Source: Phyllobacterium chamaecytisi
GTDB lineage: Bacteria; Pseudomonadota; Alphaproteobacteria; Rhizobiales; Rhizobiaceae
DNA length: 64,000 nt
Direction: 5' to 3'
Assembly (NCBI RefSeq): GCF_020164455.1
Contig: NZ_JAIQWW010000016.1
Location: 1-64,000 of the forward strand
Below are positions 8,935-18,037 of this stretch, in pieces (the first letter of the stretch is position 1; each line of letters opens with the position of its first letter). The notes under the pieces are model-generated. The model searched no databases and was not told the DNA's origin. It saw only the letters and a list, made by a program, of their open reading frames with translations. Made by a program: the position numbers and the translations under genes.

Positions 8935-8962
8935 AATATAGCAGCTTTCGCGTTGTTTCCAA
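8935..8962 (-). promoter_or_regulatory. putative promoter of small RNA copy 1
   Basis: On the minus strand TTGGAA, a 16-bp spacer and TATATT match the -35 and -10 consensus at four of six and five of six bases. The spacing and sequence are the same in copy 2. Confidence 0.5.
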
Positions 8963-9087
8963 GCGTCCGAAGATCAAAACCCAGCCCGCCGTCCATGATC
9001 CATGTTGACCGAACGAGTTTACTCAACCCTGCGTTTCTTGCGGGTCGCATCGTTCCAACCGTAAATGAAAGCGGACAGCATCATGCG

Positions 9088-9177
9088 ATTTGAGGGCTAA
9101 AGCAGAAAGCACCGAGCCAGCCGGTGCATCGAAGGGATGGCCGCTTCGACCTTTGGGCAAAGGCCCTGCCCTCAAAT
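9088..9177. other. cloverleaf-like structured element, copy 2
   Basis: Same structure as copy 1, 388 bp away. All four stems are identical to copy 1. The only two changes I see in the 90 bp fall in the apical loop of the second hairpin (GGACGGCCA in copy 1, GGATGGCCG in copy 2). Changes confined to a loop are consistent with selection on the fold, though two changes are few. Confidence 0.5.
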
Positions 9178-9226
9178 CTGGAGGTGAACTATGCGGAGAT
9201 TTCCGTTTAGCATCGCCCTTATGTTG

Positions 9227-9316
9227 AAAAGGACCCGGACTGGCTGGCAAGTCACGCTCCGGGTCCAATTCTTCACATAAGGAACGGGGGACGGGCGAAA
9301 GCTCGTTCCCCACTCC
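9227..9316 (-). ncRNA. putative small RNA, tandem copy 2
   Basis: Same layout as copy 1. The first 35 nt (5' hairpin with C-rich loop) are identical, the next 14 nt are diverged, and the terminator hairpin GGACCCGGA/TCCGGGTCC is followed by TTTT. It lies 46 bp past the SleB-like stop codon but has its own promoter. The conserved 5' part and variable linker are what paralogous small RNAs with a shared seed usually show. Confidence 0.5.
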
Positions 9317-9322
9317 AGAACG

Positions 9323-9350
9323 AATATAGCAGCTTTCGCGTTGTTTCCAA
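9323..9350 (-). promoter_or_regulatory. putative promoter of small RNA copy 2
   Basis: TTGGAA-N16-TATATT on the minus strand, identical to the promoter of copy 1. It starts just before the end of the SleB-like gene. Confidence 0.5.
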
Positions 9351-9361
9351 GCGTCCGAAGA

Positions 9362-10549
9362 TCAAATCCAGCCGCCGCCATAGGTGCGATAAAAGATGTG
9401 CTGGCCGATCCTGTCGATGCGCTTCATGGTATGCGCCCACATCGCCCGGACATAGACTGCGTGATAGTGCGTGGCTGAACCAATCTCCGGCAGGAAGATC
9501 CGGCCCGATGTGACGGCCATGGCGACTTCCTGCGCCACTTTCCATTGCTTGGGCTCGGTTACATTGAGTTTGCGTCCCTCGCAGGCAAAGGAAAACTGGC
9601 AGCGGTTGATCCAGTCATCGTTCTGGTAGACGACCTTGCAAATGGTTTTCGGATAGGCTGGATTGCGGACGCGGTTGAGAATGACCTGTGCGACGGCTGC
9701 CTGGCCTTTGACGCTTTCGCTTCTCGCTTCAAAATAAATGGCGGTTGCCAGACATTTCTGTTCTTCCTTGGTGAATACGACGGGGGGCAAGGGCGTCGCA
9801 AGCCAGTCATGGTCGCCGGCGCCGAGCTGCGGAATAAAGCGGCCCGGGAGCTTAGGTTCGTTCAAGATTGTGTCGAACGGAGATGTTTTGGAATAATCCG
9901 GAGCTGCAGGCGCATAACCGAGTGCCAGAACATCTGGCTGATTGTTGTTGACGAGGTTTGCCAGCATCGGCGGCAAATCCGGTTCAGACTTGTCAGGGAC
10001 ACGGTTGTGAAACGCGAGCGCGATTTCGAATTCCTTTCCGGCGATCTTCGGTTTGGCAAAGGCCATCTCGACCTCAACGCCATGCGTCGGGCGAATCAGC
10101 ATGCTTTGACGCTGCAGGATCGAACCGGCGCTGAATGCCTTGGGCGGGGCTTTTTTAGAGATTGTGACGATGCGTCCCTGTTTTTCAGCGCGATTGATAC
10201 GTTCTTCATCGGGCGTCGCGCCAGGGGCTTTCTGCGAGCCATTGATGACGATCGGGCCAATGCCGGGAGCATTGATACCACTCGCGGGGATGCTGGACGT
10301 GATCGCTTTTTCGTCAACGAAGGACATGTTGGCCTTCTGGATGGAGCCGGCCGGGGATTTTTCCAGATAGGAAGTCCAGCGGCCTTGGCCGGACTCAGAA
10401 CCGGACAGCATGCTCGCCATGTCCTGGTAGGCAGTGACGGTCGGGGAGAGCAAGTAAATCGCCGCTCCGATGACCAGTGGGCCAATGATATTCCGATCTG
10501 TCCGGTTACTCAGCTGGGAACACGCCCGCAAAAATCCAGAGAAACGCAC
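9362..10549 (-). CDS. cell wall hydrolase, SleB family
   Basis: A putative peptidoglycan hydrolase with a C-terminal Hydrolase_2 (SleB) domain over roughly the last 140 residues. ATAIYFEARSESVKGQAAVA carries the catalytic Glu, followed by VILNRVRNPAYPKTICKVVY and CQFSFACEG. An N-terminal membrane helix (IIGPLVIGAAIYLLSPTV) anchors it to the inner membrane with the domain outside. A proline-rich linker of about 220 residues separates the two. I chose GTG at 10549; an in-frame TTG at 10576 would add nine residues. An inverted TTAACC/GGTTAA pair sits upstream. Family sure, start uncertain. Confidence 0.85.
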   Translation of the reverse strand: MRFSGFLRACSQLSNRTDRNIIGPLVIGAAIYLLSPTVTAYQDMASMLSGSESGQGRWTSYLEKSPAGSIQKANMSFVDEKAITSSIPASGINAPGIGPIVINGSQKAPGATPDEERINRAEKQGRIVTISKKAPPKAFSAGSILQRQSMLIRPTHGVEVEMAFAKPKIAGKEFEIALAFHNRVPDKSEPDLPPMLANLVNNNQPDVLALGYAPAAPDYSKTSPFDTILNEPKLPGRFIPQLGAGDHDWLATPLPPVVFTKEEQKCLATAIYFEARSESVKGQAAVAQVILNRVRNPAYPKTICKVVYQNDDWINRCQFSFACEGRKLNVTEPKQWKVAQEVAMAVTSGRIFLPEIGSATHYHAVYVRAMWAHTMKRIDRIGQHIFYRTYGGGWI

Positions 10550-10598
10550 GCCGATACCCCACTCACAACCGAACAATTCTGGTCGTAAAAATGAAGCA

Positions 10599-10619
10599 TT
10601 AACCTTGATGGAGGGTTAA
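10599..10619. promoter_or_regulatory. inverted TTAACC/GGTTAA site, CtrA-like
   Basis: TTAACC, nine bases, GGTTAA form a 21-bp inverted repeat about 50 bp before the SleB-like start. Each half resembles the CtrA half-site TTAACC(AT) of alphaproteobacterial cell-cycle promoters, but the head-to-head arrangement is not the classic TTAA-N7-TTAA. Confidence 0.3.
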
Positions 10620-10689
10620 CGAAGTGGGGAGAATTCGATCGACGCCGCGGCAACAATTCGGCTTGAGGACTCACGGTCGATGCCGATTA

Positions 10690-10870
10690 TCTCTCCCCTT
10701 GCGGGAGAGAAAGGATTTTCCTGGATTTAGCCTCTTTGCTAAATCCTTGGAAAATCCAAGTGAGGGGGTAGTTAGTGAGGTAAATCCCCTCTCTTGCGAT
10801 TTCTAGCACTTGAGCGAAGGGCTCAAGATGCTGAAATCGCTTTCTCCCCCACAAGGGGGGAGATAGGGGC
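10690..10870. repeat. nested palindromic repeat, divergent family B copy
   Basis: A mosaic of inverted repeats. The outer arms are CTCTCCCCTTGCGGGAGAG and CTCCCCCACAAGGGGGGAG. One inner hairpin has arms GGATTTTCC-GGATTTAGC/GCTAAATCC-GGAAAATCC. Another has GATTTC-AGCA-TGAGC/GCTCA-TGCT-GAAATC. It fills most of the gap before der. The outer arms resemble the repeats at 16374 and 39107. The rest of the 10550-10690 gap holds only the TTAACC pair. Confidence 0.7.
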
Positions 10871-10876
10871 GTCGCC

Positions 10877-12346
10877 CTACCGCTTCTTCTTTGCCCGTCC
10901 GGCGAAGGGATTGTCCGAGGTGCGGAGCACAAGGCGGATAGGAACACCCTGAATATCGAACGTCTCGCGAATCCCGTTGGCGAGATAGCGTACATAGGAT
11001 GTCGGGAACGCATCGGGACGCGAGCACGAAATGACGAAGCCCGGCGGACGCGTCTTGACCTGCGTGATATACTTGATCTTGAGGCGCCGTCCGGCGACGG
11101 CGGGCGGTGGATGATGCGCAAGGACGCCTTCCAGCCAGCGATTTAGACGGCCGGTCGAGATGCGGCGGTTCCAGATCTCGTCCGTCGAAGCAACGGCGGC
11201 CATCAACTTGTCGATGCCCTGATTGCGCTCGCCGGAAATCGGCACCGCGCGGATACCCCGGATCTGCGGCAACAGGCGTTCGGTCTTTTCGCGCAGGTCA
11301 GCCAGAACCATCTGGCGGTTTTCGACGAGGTCCCATTTGTTGAATGCGATAACCGGCGCACGGCCTTCGCGGATGATCAGATCGGCAATCTGCAGATCCT
11401 GCTTCTCAAAGGGGATCGTCGCGTCGAGCACGATGATGACAACTTCGGCAAAGCGGATGGCACGCAGTGCGTCACCGACGGAAAGCTTTTCGAGCTTGCC
11501 CTGCACGCGCGACTTGCGGCGCAGGCCAGCGGTGTCGAAAAGCTTGATCTTGCGGCCGTTCCACTCCCAATCGACGGAAATGGAATCCCGGGTGATACCG
11601 GCTTCCGGACCGGTCAGCAGCCGGTCTTCGCCAAGCATGGTATTGACGAGCGTGGACTTGCCGGCGTTGGGGCGGCCGACAATCGCGATGCGCAGCGGCT
11701 TCGACGCATCATAGGCCGGGATATCGTCGGCGTCGGGATCATCGATATCATCGCCGATCAGTTCATCGAGCGAACGCGGAATCGCAGGGATGGTGACGGC
11801 GATGCTATCGTCTGCATCATCCTTTTTGTGCTCATCGGGGAAGACACGCTCTTCGCCCATGATCTCGACAATGGCATCACGCAGATCGGGGAAACCCTGG
11901 CCGTGTTCCGCTGAAATCGGCGTCGGCTCGCCGAGACCGAGCGCATAGGAATCGTACATGCCGGATTCGGCGCCGCGCGCTTCGGCCTTGTTGGCGACCA
12001 GAATAACCTTCTTGCCGGACCGCCGCACGAGATCGGCGAAGGTCACATCAGTCGGTGTGATACCGGCCTTGGCATCGACAAGGAAGAAGACGAGGTCAGC
12101 TTCGCCGATAGCAAGCTCTGTCTGGGCACGCATACGGCCTTCGAGCGATTCGCTGTCGACCTCTTCGAGGCCTGCCGTATCGATGACATCGAACTTCAGA
12201 TCGTAAAGCTTGGCGCCATGGACGCGGCGATCGCGGGTGACGCCGGGCAGGTCATCGACGAGCGCGATCTTGCGGCCGACGAGCCGGTTGAACAGCGTGG
12301 ACTTACCGACATTCGGACGGCCGATTATTGCGACGGTAAAGCTCAT
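10877..12346 (-). CDS. der: ribosome biogenesis GTPase Der (EngA)
   Basis: Der is an essential double-GTPase that matures the 50S ribosomal subunit. Two P-loops are present, GRPNVGKST at residues 8-16 and GRPNAGKST near 227. Each is followed by its DTAGL (G3) and NKxE/NKWD (G4) motifs. A KH-like C-terminal domain covers roughly the last 110 residues. At 489 residues it is slightly long because of an acidic linker (about 170-215) rich in Asp between the GTPase domains. The TPR protein gene lies 14 bp upstream, as is usual for der operons. Confidence 0.97.
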   Translation of the reverse strand: MSFTVAIIGRPNVGKSTLFNRLVGRKIALVDDLPGVTRDRRVHGAKLYDLKFDVIDTAGLEEVDSESLEGRMRAQTELAIGEADLVFFLVDAKAGITPTDVTFADLVRRSGKKVILVANKAEARGAESGMYDSYALGLGEPTPISAEHGQGFPDLRDAIVEIMGEERVFPDEHKKDDADDSIAVTIPAIPRSLDELIGDDIDDPDADDIPAYDASKPLRIAIVGRPNAGKSTLVNTMLGEDRLLTGPEAGITRDSISVDWEWNGRKIKLFDTAGLRRKSRVQGKLEKLSVGDALRAIRFAEVVIIVLDATIPFEKQDLQIADLIIREGRAPVIAFNKWDLVENRQMVLADLREKTERLLPQIRGIRAVPISGERNQGIDKLMAAVASTDEIWNRRISTGRLNRWLEGVLAHHPPPAVAGRRLKIKYITQVKTRPPGFVISCSRPDAFPTSYVRYLANGIRETFDIQGVPIRLVLRTSDNPFAGRAKKKR

Positions 12347-12360
12347 TGAATTCCTGTTCT

Positions 12361-13041
12361 TCAGCCGGCGGCAGCGGCAGGTGTGGCGCCGGTGCTCTTC
12401 AAGAGATCAAGCATGGTATCGGCAAATTGGCGCACATTGGCGGGTGCAGCCTGATCATCGGAAATCTGCTGGAACAGCTTGGTCGCATCTGCACCGCGGC
12501 CGGCTTTCCAGGCGGCAAGACCAAGCGCTTCGCGGGCGGAGTGGCGCATGGGATTGCTGTCGGATGAAAGCGGCTCGGCGCGGGACGCCACGTCATCATA
12601 GGAACCGGTATCGACGAGGATGAAAGCGGCGCGGAGCTTGGCGAGATCGCGGATGGCCTGCGGAATGGACGTGTCGGCGGAGACCTTGTCGAAGGCGGCG
12701 ACCGCACCGGCAAGATCGCCTTTCTGGGCGATGACACCGGCTGAACGCATGCGCGCCAGCACCGGATAGGCGCCGTAACCATCCTTTTCGAGCTGGTCGA
12801 GGGTCTTCAGCGCTTCGTCGTTCTTGCCGTCGCGGACAAGGTTGAGTGCGGCGAGAAACTGATCGCCGGACTGCGAAGCCTGCTTTTCCGTCCAGTACTC
12901 GTAGAAGGCAAAGACGCCAGTGCCGACCACAAGAGCCACAACCGCGCCAATCAGCAGCGAGCCATAGCGCTTCCAGAATGCCTTCACCTTGTCGGAGCGC
13001 AGTTCTTCATTTACCTCACGGAAAAAGCCGTCGTCAGTCAT
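12361..13041 (-). CDS. membrane-anchored tetratricopeptide protein (YfgM-like)
   Basis: 226 residues. The short cytosolic N-terminus ([20 protein letters not shown]) matches the YfgM/DUF2133 family. One membrane helix ([22 protein letters not shown], about 29-50) precedes a TPR-like periplasmic domain with repeated Ala-rich helical pairs. In E. coli, YfgM works with PpiD at the Sec translocon. Here the gene lies directly upstream of der, the same context as in many proteobacteria, though bamB is missing between them. The C-terminus is low-complexity Ala. Confidence 0.82.
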   Translation of the reverse strand: MTDDGFFREVNEELRSDKVKAFWKRYGSLLIGAVVALVVGTGVFAFYEYWTEKQASQSGDQFLAALNLVRDGKNDEALKTLDQLEKDGYGAYPVLARMRSAGVIAQKGDLAGAVAAFDKVSADTSIPQAIRDLAKLRAAFILVDTGSYDDVASRAEPLSSDSNPMRHSAREALGLAAWKAGRGADATKLFQQISDDQAAPANVRQFADTMLDLLKSTGATPAAAAG

Positions 13042-13184
13042 GGTGCCTCTGGGTAGCCTTGTGCCACCGGATCAATTGATAAAACGCGGTGCAGCTCTCG
13101 CCGTCCGCGCATGGAGTTCAGGGGCTTTTAGTCGGAAAAGTGACGCGATGTAAGGGCTAACTTCAAAATAGCCCTCGAATTGAG

Positions 13185-13766
13185 CTACATCGGCTGAACG
13201 CCAATCAAAAGCGCATGCAATTTCCATACGAAGAGCACGTAAAGCACGAGACCAATGACGATGCCGATCACATCGTTGGAGACCGGGCCGGGAACGATAT
13301 AGGGCGCCGCAAGCCCTGCCCGCTCCTGCCGTTTGATGGCTATGCGATCGACGACAGCCCAGGCCAGGAACGACAGAAACAGGATGAGCGACGCAAGATC
13401 GCCATTGGCGAGCAGGTGTGCCAGCGCCCAGGTCTTGATGGCGATCAGCATCGGATGTTTCAGCGCGGGTTTCATGCGGCCGGCTTTTGCGATGAATATG
13501 CCGAGGAAAATGAAGGCGAACAGCATCAGCAGTGCTGTGATGTGTTTCATCCAGACTGGCGGTTCGTAGAGCACCGGTGCGTCGGGCCGTGCCATGCCGT
13601 AGCCCCACACGAGAAGCACGAAACCGATGAGCGAAATGACCGAGTAGAGGCCCTTCCAGGTGTTCTCGCCCCATTGCTCCATCCTGGCGAGACGCCATTC
13701 CGGCGCAACGATGCGTACCGAATGAATTCCAAGAAAAACGATGATCCCAAGAATCAGTACCAGCAT
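13185..13766 (-). CDS. NnrU family membrane protein
   Basis: A membrane protein with about five to six helices that matches the NnrU family, first noted beside denitrification genes. Recognisable parts are FLGIHSVRIVAPEWR, GLYSVISLIGFVLLVWGYG and LKHPMLIAIKTWALAHLLANGD. The last block resembles the methyltransferase-like membrane fold of NnrU/MAPEG relatives. Function is unknown, and there are no denitrification genes in this window. ATG at 13766 is chosen because GGGAGG lies six bases upstream. Confidence 0.83.
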   Translation of the reverse strand: MLVLILGIIVFLGIHSVRIVAPEWRLARMEQWGENTWKGLYSVISLIGFVLLVWGYGMARPDAPVLYEPPVWMKHITALLMLFAFIFLGIFIAKAGRMKPALKHPMLIAIKTWALAHLLANGDLASLILFLSFLAWAVVDRIAIKRQERAGLAAPYIVPGPVSNDVIGIVIGLVLYVLFVWKLHALLIGVQPM

Positions 13767-13916
13767 GACCGCCTCCCTCAATGCTGGCGGGAAGATAGAC
13801 CCATGCGGGACCGGTTAGAAGGTGCATCGCTTGCGGTGGATCGCCGCGTCCGATCATCGCCACATTTCACCTGTACCGACAAAAATATCCCTCCCCGGAG
13901 CCGCGTATCCCGCATC

Positions 13917-14948
13917 ATGCGTTCGATCTGTACCGTTCTCGCCGCGTCCCTCGCGTTCTCATTATCCGCGCCTGCCCTGGCAACAAGTGGGGTGGAGTTG
14001 CGCGGTTCGATTGGCGCCAAGCCGCAATACGTACTGATCTCGTTCGATAATAGCAACGAACTTTGGGACCGCAGCCGGGTATTGGCACAACGTTCAAACG
14101 CCAAGTTCACCTATTTCCTCTCCTGCGTATTTTTGATCGACCGCGATGACCGCAAGTCCTACCAGGCGCCGAATGAACCGGCGGGACGTTCCAATATCGG
14201 CTTTGCCACCTCGAAGGCGGATATTGCCCAGCGCCTCGACAATATCTGGCGGGCCCGCAACGAGGGCAACGAGATCGCCAGCCATGCCTGCGGGCATTTC
14301 GACGGCAAGACCTGGTCGAAGACGGACTGGGAACATGAATTGACGACATATAAACAAGTGCTCAGCAATGCTTGGAGCAAATATGGCGCCGACCCGGAAC
14401 CGCAAGGCTGGAAGCACTTCGTCGATGCGGAAATACGCGGGTTCCGCGCGCCTTATCTTTCGGAAGGTCCCGCACTGCTTTCAGCGTTGAGGGACAAGGG
14501 CTATGTCTTCGACGGCAGCGGTGTATCGCGCGGTCCGGCTCTGCCGCTGCATGCCGGCGGTCTCTATCAATTCGGGCTGCCGACGATCGACGAGGGGCCG
14601 AAAAACAAGCCGGTCATCGCCATGGACTATAATCTCTTCGTACGCCATTCGGGGGCAGTCGAGCGGCCCGATCATCTGGACGAATTCGAGAACCGCGCCT
14701 ACGACGCCTTCAAGGGCGCCTTCGAGCGCCAGTATGAGGGAAAGCGCATTCCGTTCCAGATCGGCCTGCACTTCACGCTGATGAATGGCGATGCTTATTG
14801 GCGCGCGCTGGAGCGTTTCACCAGCGAGGTTTGCGTCAAGGCCGACGTGCGCTGCACGACTTACAGCGAATATCTGAAAGAGACCGGCGGAACAATGCCA
14901 GTCGCCGGCGCGGAACTGGTGAAACCGGCAGCGAGCGGCGGGATCTAA
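13917..14948 (+). CDS. secreted polysaccharide deacetylase-like protein
   Basis: 343 residues with a clear signal peptide (about 1-22, hydrophobic core to ALA). The mature part begins PQYVLISFDNSNELWDRSR, where FDN replaces the TFDD metal-binding motif of NodB-type deacetylases. GNEIASHACGHFDGKTWSK has the H-x3-H metal pair. EIRGFRAPYLS is the RxPY motif, and the C-terminal LHFTLMNGDAYW holds the late His. This subgroup is common in Rhizobiales. The substrate is not predictable. The reading frame stays open far upstream, but the signal peptide fixes the start at 13917. Confidence 0.82.
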   Translation: MRSICTVLAASLAFSLSAPALATSGVELRGSIGAKPQYVLISFDNSNELWDRSRVLAQRSNAKFTYFLSCVFLIDRDDRKSYQAPNEPAGRSNIGFATSKADIAQRLDNIWRARNEGNEIASHACGHFDGKTWSKTDWEHELTTYKQVLSNAWSKYGADPEPQGWKHFVDAEIRGFRAPYLSEGPALLSALRDKGYVFDGSGVSRGPALPLHAGGLYQFGLPTIDEGPKNKPVIAMDYNLFVRHSGAVERPDHLDEFENRAYDAFKGAFERQYEGKRIPFQIGLHFTLMNGDAYWRALERFTSEVCVKADVRCTTYSEYLKETGGTMPVAGAELVKPAASGGI

Positions 14949-14990
14949 ATAGACAAAATTTGCTCTAGCCGCCGCCCACTAATGCGATGG

Positions 14991-16244
14991 TTATGCTTCT
15001 TCGGCTTGCGTCCGCAGATAATGCTGATCGATCTCGGGCAAGGGCTCGTCGTAGATCACCGATTCGAAGGCGCGCAGACGTTTGTAGATCGACAGCAATT
15101 CGACGATCGTCGACCATGAATTGACGAGATACTGGAACGACTCGCGCACCTGGTCGAACACGTTGGATATCTGTGTCATCAGGCCGAGCGAAAGTTTGCC
15201 CGCAGCGATCGAAGGGATGAGCACGAGCAGCGAGAAGATGTTGTCGGCCTGGAGATAGAGGATGCGGGCGACGTTGAAATACAGATAGTTGAAGTACAAA
15301 CGGAAATAGTTTTTCCGGACATTCGAAAACAGCTGGGCCATCGTCGGTGGCTGTGCCCTGCTCTCATCATCCTCGCCGTAGACCAATTCCTTACGATATG
15401 CCGCCTCGACACGCTGATTGCGGAACTCCAGCCCCGGCAATCTGTAGCCGACCACAGCGAGAAAGAACGTCCCGAACAGGGACCAGCCTACCGCGGCCCA
15501 TACAAGCGCATAGGGTATTTCGCCGATGATCGGAAGTTCGGTTACTTCCTTGGAAAGCGTGAACAGTACCGGCAAGAAAGCGATCAATGTCATCACAGAG
15601 CGAACCAGACTGACACCGAGGCCTTCTACGGTCGTGGAAAATCGCATCGTATCTTCCTGAACACGCTGCGACGCACCTTCAATATGCCGAAGTTGTTCCC
15701 AATGCTGCATGTAGAAATTGTTCATCGCCGTGCGCCAGCGGAAGATATAGTGGCTGATGAAAAAGGCATTGATCGAGCCAATCGTAACCGCCACAAAGGC
15801 AATACCCGATATATCGACGAGGCCGAGATACAACTGCTCAGCGGTGACAGGAGAGGTCTTGGCGAGTGCTGCCTGGATCAGGTCGTAATACGGCCCATAC
15901 CATGCATTGAAGGCGACGCTGACCTGAACGGAAAAATAGGTGGCAAAGATGATCAATGCGGAGCCGAGGACGGACCAGTTTTGCCATGGATGCGGACTGT
16001 AGAACGCCCAAAAAGCATAGAACAACAACGTTGCGGCGGCGTAGTAAATGTAGAACCAGAGAAATGGCTTCGACACAAAGAGTGCAACGCCGACAATCGC
16101 CGGCGTACCCGGGGCAGAGGGTGGCAGACCAAAATTGCCGCCAAACTGCTGGCCACCAAAATACCAGAGGAAGATGGCCGCTAAGGCCCAAAGTACCGCG
16201 GAAATGAAAAAGAGTTTTGGCCTGGGAAAGAATGAGACAAACAC
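14991..16244 (-). CDS. bacA: BacA/SbmA peptide antibiotic transporter
   Basis: A 417-residue inner-membrane protein of the SbmA/BacA family, a proton-driven importer of Pro-rich and NCR-type peptides. In rhizobia and Brucella it is needed for survival inside host cells. Diagnostic blocks are [69 protein letters not shown] and the ABC-like [20 protein letters not shown]. The GTG start at 16244 lacks a good ribosome-binding site. It could equally be named sbmA. Confidence 0.9.
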   Translation of the reverse strand: MFVSFFPRPKLFFISAVLWALAAIFLWYFGGQQFGGNFGLPPSAPGTPAIVGVALFVSKPFLWFYIYYAAATLLFYAFWAFYSPHPWQNWSVLGSALIIFATYFSVQVSVAFNAWYGPYYDLIQAALAKTSPVTAEQLYLGLVDISGIAFVAVTIGSINAFFISHYIFRWRTAMNNFYMQHWEQLRHIEGASQRVQEDTMRFSTTVEGLGVSLVRSVMTLIAFLPVLFTLSKEVTELPIIGEIPYALVWAAVGWSLFGTFFLAVVGYRLPGLEFRNQRVEAAYRKELVYGEDDESRAQPPTMAQLFSNVRKNYFRLYFNYLYFNVARILYLQADNIFSLLVLIPSIAAGKLSLGLMTQISNVFDQVRESFQYLVNSWSTIVELLSIYKRLRAFESVIYDEPLPEIDQHYLRTQAEEA

Positions 16245-16373
16245 GTGGCGGGTTCCTCGAGTGAAAAGTCCTGTAGTTTGGTGGTGTTACGAGTTGCACG
16301 ACTTTAACAGCATGAATAGGGCAAAGAAGAAACCGTCGTAATTAAATTGCTGTAATCTTGGCGACGCCCCTCT

Positions 16374-16489
16374 TACCCTCCCCCTTGTGGGGAGGGAGGC
16401 TGCGCAGCAGCAGGGAGGGGTTCTTGGTCTCATAAAGAAAGCCCCCTCCCCGTCGCTTCGCTCCGTCCCTCCCCACAAGGGGGAGGGTA
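16374..16489. repeat. palindromic repeat, family B copy 1
   Basis: 116 bp bounded by TACCCTCCCCCTTGTGGGG and CCCCACAAGGGGGAGGGTA, which are perfect complements and each nearly self-complementary. A GGCTGC/GCAGC hairpin and a GCTTCGCTCCG stretch lie between. A close relative is at 39107-39224. It lies 9 bp from the stop codon of the MFS gene on the minus strand. Confidence 0.85.
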
Positions 16490-16497
16490 AGAGGGTG

Positions 16498-17658
16498 TCA
16501 ACGCTTTTGACGTCCCGCGGAAAATGCAAAGAGCGCCGCCACAACGAGACCCGCTGCCGCAGCAAGCGTGGCAATGGTGAAGTCGCCGGTGATGTTGGCG
16601 ACATATCCGCCGATCAGCGGTCCGATGATCTGGCCGATACCGAATGCGGCGGTCATCACCGCCATGACGCGGCGCTGTGAATGCGGCAGGAGCACGCGCC
16701 CCGCCTGAAAGCCAAAGGCGGTGATGACGATGAAGGTCAGGCCGAGCAGGAGACCGCCCAGCAAGGGCCCGACCGGCGATGGCAGGACGACACTCGCTGC
16801 GACGCCTATCGCCTGAACAGCACACCCCAGAGCGAGCGCGACAAACGCTCCGGTACGCCGCAAGAGCGGTGTCCAGAGCCAGACGGATATGGCGCCCGCA
16901 GTTCCGGTCACGAACCAGACCAGCGCTTCCATCCACGGGCTGCCATGGCTTGAGCGAACGATGGCGATGATGAACGTTGCGGTAATGATGTAGCCGAAGC
17001 CGAAGAGGCCATAGGCAATGTTGATCTTGATGAATTCCGGCGTCCAGACGATGGGCGGCTCCGCTGCAGCTGAACCGCTGCGCACCGGGCCTTGCCGTAT
17101 CAGCGCGAAGACGGCGATGAGGCCGAGAACGGAAAGAACGGCCGCGCCGATCCAGTCCTCCCGCCAGCCATGGCCGCTGGCGGAACTGAAAGCAACGAGC
17201 AGTGATGATATCGCTATGCCGGTGCCAACGCCGCCGAAATGCATCGCCTGCAAATCTTGCCGGTTTGCAGCGGCGAGGTGACTGAAGACGATCGTTGCGG
17301 TGAAAACCAGCATGAAGGCGCTGGCAACGCCTGCAAAGAAACGAATGACGGAAAAGAGCATCACCCCGTCGCTGACGCTCATGGCAAAACAAAGCGCGGC
17401 GCTGGCAGTGAGAGACGCATAGACCAAAGGCCGCTCGATGCCCGACGCCCAGCCGAAACCGGCAATGATGGCGCCGAGCAGATAACCGAAATAATTGGCC
17501 GAGGCGATGAGACCGGCGTCGCCCGGTGTCAGGCCAAGCTCGCTCATCATGCCGGGGAGGATCGGTGTGAAGATGAACCGGCCAATACCCATGCCGACCG
17601 CCATGGCCACCAGACCGCCAAGAGCGAAACGAACGGGAGATGCGGCAGGTTGGATCAT
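16498..17658 (-). CDS. MFS transporter, YbfB/YjiJ family
   Basis: A 386-residue transporter with about 12 membrane helices. FALGGLVAMAVGMGIGRFIF and TPILPGMMSELGLTPGDAGL near the N-terminus are the signature of the YbfB/YjiJ branch of the major facilitator superfamily. ASANYFGYLLGAIIAG follows. The substrate of this branch is unknown. Its 3' end runs into a palindromic repeat that probably stops transcription. Confidence 0.87.
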   Translation of the reverse strand: MIQPAASPVRFALGGLVAMAVGMGIGRFIFTPILPGMMSELGLTPGDAGLIASANYFGYLLGAIIAGFGWASGIERPLVYASLTASAALCFAMSVSDGVMLFSVIRFFAGVASAFMLVFTATIVFSHLAAANRQDLQAMHFGGVGTGIAISSLLVAFSSASGHGWREDWIGAAVLSVLGLIAVFALIRQGPVRSGSAAAEPPIVWTPEFIKINIAYGLFGFGYIITATFIIAIVRSSHGSPWMEALVWFVTGTAGAISVWLWTPLLRRTGAFVALALGCAVQAIGVAASVVLPSPVGPLLGGLLLGLTFIVITAFGFQAGRVLLPHSQRRVMAVMTAAFGIGQIIGPLIGGYVANITGDFTIATLAAAAGLVVAALFAFSAGRQKR

Positions 17659-17759
17659 CGGCGGGACATTATCGCCGCGTCATCCGGTGACAAGCCAATA
17701 AATTTGATCGTTACGTGATTTTGGGTGATCGGTTGGGGGGGTATTGCTCCTCCCCTTTC

Positions 17760-17949
17760 CGTCATCCTCGGGCTTGACCCGAGGACCCACGGTTAAGGAG
17801 TACTGTCATCTCTCCCAATTCAACGCTGTCCAGCCAAATACAGCAGCGAAGAAGCTGTCATTGGGTTCACACGATCTGGATTGCCCCGCACCAATTGCTA
17901 TCGGAACGCTTCTCAGCCATGGGTCCTCGGGTCAAGCCCGAGGATGACG
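17760..17949. repeat. large inverted repeat with 30-bp perfect arms, family D
   Basis: The arms at 17760-17789 and 17920-17949 are perfect complements. Each carries the inner palindrome CCTCGGGCTTGACCCGAGG. The 130-bp centre has no coding signal. The arm sequence is a common intergenic repeat in Rhizobiales and other alphaproteobacteria. Together with flanking DNA it accounts for the 17659-18037 gap. Confidence 0.9.
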
Positions 17950-18037
17950 GCAAAGGGCGGTGCCCTTCACTGGTGACGGAAACGCTGGTACCCCTTTATT
18001 ATTGGAAGATTGGTGTCCCGTAACCTTAGACCACCAG

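Larger units (their letters stand above)
8635..8981. repeat. direct repeat unit 1 of a 388-bp-spaced duplication
   Basis: About 347 bp that recur at 9023-9369. The outer thirds are almost identical, and the middle (about 8796-8892) has diverged. It contains a cloverleaf-like element and a putative small RNA, described separately. Its right end aligns with the last codons of the SleB-like gene next to copy 2, so the duplication took in a scrap of coding sequence. The 242 bp between atpI and this unit hold nothing I can name. Confidence 0.9.
9023..9369. repeat. direct repeat unit 2 of a 388-bp-spaced duplication
   Basis: The second copy, directly downstream (minus strand) of the SleB-like hydrolase gene and overlapping its last codons. 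It is probably the ancestral unit, since it is the one joined to an intact gene. Differences from copy 1 are concentrated in the segment between the cloverleaf and the small RNA hairpin. Confidence 0.9.

Noticed and set aside
8839-9316. Firm naming of the tandem small RNAs as AbcR1 and AbcR2
   Set aside because: Only organisation and a C-rich loop match; I cannot verify the sequence family without a search.
9545-10588. Open frame of 347 codons antisense to the SleB-like gene
   Set aside because: Shadow of a real gene in a GC-rich genome, with no domain or ribosome-binding site.
13215-13916. Upstream extension of the polysaccharide deacetylase frame
   Set aside because: It is antisense to the NnrU gene and would bury the signal peptide inside the protein.
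17760-17949. CRISPR array or phage attachment site
   Set aside because: There are only two arms in inverted, not direct, orientation and no integrase nearby; it is a palindromic intergenic repeat.
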